DNA from: Cladopsammia gracilis
Lineage: Eukaryota; Cnidaria; Anthozoa; Scleractinia; Dendrophylliidae
Length of the DNA stretch: 64,000 nucleotides
Direction: 5' to 3'
Assembly: GCA_022457155.1 (NCBI GenBank)
Contig: JAJGOT010000932.1
Location: forward strand, 1 to 64,000
Shown: positions 62,540 to 64,000 of the stretch, piece by piece
Position numbering within the stretch: the stretch's first letter is position 1
Layout of the letters: every line of letters begins with the position of its first letter
The notes under the pieces: model-generated
Database searches by the model: none
What the model was told of the DNA's origin: nothing
What the model saw: only the letters and a program-made list of their open reading frames with translations
Position numbers and translations under genes: made by a program

Positions 62540-63015
62540 AGGATGTTCACATTCTCTGTATGTAATGGCTTCAATGTGTGATATTGACTTAAACACTGTA
62601 TCTGGATTGGATGACTGACGTAGTTACCATAAGCTGGATTCGCTGATGATTATAACTTTCTTATGAGTAACTGACATCTGCTATCAAAACATCAATTGTT
62701 TTACTTCAGTTTCCAAGAATTGAGGTTTTTTTCTAATAAACAATGAATATATTCAGCATAGTGTTTTATTTTGGCTTGTTCGAAGTCTACACTGAATCAG
62801 TCAAAGGAAGAGCTAGTTAACTAAACTATTGTGTAGTCGCTATTTACCAAGCCTTCTTTCTATTGGTGTAAAACGTTTTTTCTCATTTCTTAATAGACAT
62901 TTAAAGAAAAAGGAATCCTGACGCCACGTAGTTACAACTTCTTGCAAAGCGGAAAGAAGTTTCGTCAAAGTAAGGTATAATGTTTGACTGTTTTATTGCT
63001 TCTACATAGGAGATG
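62540..63015. repeat. diverged duplication, copy B
   Basis: Matches 57340-57800 (see there). Ends ...CTACATAGGAGATGTTTGTTAGCG, where copy A reads ACAATGTAGGAGAGGGGTTATAGCGG. Confidence 0.7.
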
Positions 63016-64000
63016 TTTGTTAGCGCGATCGAACAAAGACAAGACTAAAATCTGTTCTAAATTCTGTTATCCACTTTTTTGTAGTCCTGGGTAGTAAACA
63101 GCTATTAGCTTTTAGACATTGTGATGAACTTAGCGAAACTGAAAATCTCTCACACGTCGTACTTGATTTTTTCGTATCCTTTTTATCAAATCCGATTTAA
63201 CTCACCGAAAACGTTAGAGTCGATACTTGTTTACTGTTAAAAAGTAATGCGTTACAAGCAGTTGCAAAAAGGTTCATTCCGTATAAAAGCGACCGCGTAA
63301 CACAAATCAAATCAATGCCATGTGCTACTGACCTCCCCCCCCCCCCCCTTCCCCCTTTCAATGTTTCAATGTTGATGACTGTTAGTTTGAATGGCATTTT
63401 TAATCTGGTACAACATTGATAAAGGGGGAGGGATGGGGACTTGTTGAAAACCATGTTATGCTCGAAATATGCACTACAGTACTCAATGTGTCAACTCGTT
63501 TTGCAATTGCTTGTAGATCAATGCGAGCAGGCTAGGTGATAATGTATATGGGTCGTGTTACAAATCGAAAAAAAAAATCGATTGGAAAAGAAGTGAGGAA
63601 ATGATTTATAAACACGCAGCCAAGAATTAAAACACGGAATACTGAGTAGTTAAGAAGAAAGTAAGCTGTGGATAGTAAAATGATATCTCCTCAGGGAACC
63701 AGAGATTTCTCCTTCGTCACACCTTCATACAATACTCGATCGGGGACAGCGAACGCCAGGGATCTGTATTTCCTTAAATTAATTTACCTTGCATGCATAC
63801 CTTGTGCTTGATTCTCATTTATACCCTCAAAGCAATTACTTTTTTTCAATTTTAAGGTATTAGAATTCAATTTCGTAGCATTCAGTTTCGCAGCATTCAG
63901 TTCCACTGCATTTTACTCTCAGCGACGGGAGAGCCATCCTTGGAAACCAAGGGACGGTTACTCCGGACAGAATATTGTGAAGTCGCGTCCTGACTAACTA
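63016..64000. other. non-coding host DNA to the window end
   Basis: A poly-C run is at about 63334-63348. No coding or RNA gene is recognised. Confidence 0.4.

Noticed and set aside
1..64000. CRISPR arrays, bacterial operons, rRNA or tRNA genes
   Set aside because: Repeat arrays lack unique equal-length spacers. Splice sites, MITEs and LINEs show a eukaryotic context. No tRNA or rRNA signature was recognised by eye.

Overview
The window is genomic DNA from a metazoan, most likely an anthozoan cnidarian and probably a stony coral. It carries one almost complete Polinton/Maverick-type virus-like element at its left edge (1-19726), followed by about 44 kb of repeat-rich host DNA. The host assignment rests on exons of a fibrinogen-like gene family that I associate with corals (48.4-52.5 kb), a DUF7477-like terminal exon, and a dense load of TTAA/TAA-flanked foldback elements, Penelope-like elements, a Crypton-like fragment and decayed LINEs. 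Species cannot be read from the sequence.

Region 1-19726 is the Polinton. It starts AGTAGGTGGT and ends ACCACCTACT, with inverted termini at both ends. From left to right it carries:
- a frameshifted VLTF3-like late transcription factor and an acidic coiled-coil protein (+)
- a 19-copy AT-rich minisatellite
- a tightly packed block on the minus strand, read from 8494 down to 1976: PPxY-containing pVI-like protein, penton-like jelly-roll protein, small basic virion protein fused in frame to the double-jelly-roll major capsid protein, pX-like minor virion protein, adenain-type protease, zinc-ribbon/PLA2-like protein, and retrovirus-type integrase with chromodomain
- a plus-strand block (8561-11522): FtsK/HerA-type packaging ATPase, fiber-like protein and a small hydrophobic protein
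- an accessory region (11573-15628, minus strand) with two proteins sharing an N-terminal helix-turn-helix-like domain, two unrecognised genes, a 580-bp tandem duplication and an array of 11 palindromes
- the protein-primed family B DNA polymerase (15634-19593, +), whose stop codon touches the right terminal repeat.

The capsid, packaging, protease and polymerase genes are open. VLTF3-like, integrase and PLA2-like genes, all left of 3.7 kb, carry single-base frameshifts, so the copy is either beginning to decay or has assembly errors there. Many Polinton start codons sit inside a (T/A)TTAAAATG or TATAAAATG motif, which looks like a virus-type late promoter.

Region 19727-64000 is host DNA. It has few genes: a remnant multi-exon gene on the minus strand (22.5-25.5 kb), a DUF7477-like terminal exon (29861-30717), and a fibrinogen-like gene (48.4-52.5 kb) that seems to have lost an internal exon and carries a nonsense codon six codons before its conserved end. 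The rest is mobile DNA: MITE and foldback elements with TTAA or TAA target duplications, some nested; a 3.4-kb inverted-repeat element with subterminal AAGTCGCCTT-type decamers; a 5'-truncated Penelope-like element; a decayed Tx1/L1-like LINE; and PIF/Harbinger and Crypton-like fragments. Five hammerhead-ribozyme-like cores are present (27.9, 28.4, 34.2, 34.6 and 56.6 kb). Two related copies show a compensatory change in stem II, which makes these the best-supported unusual RNA elements in the window.
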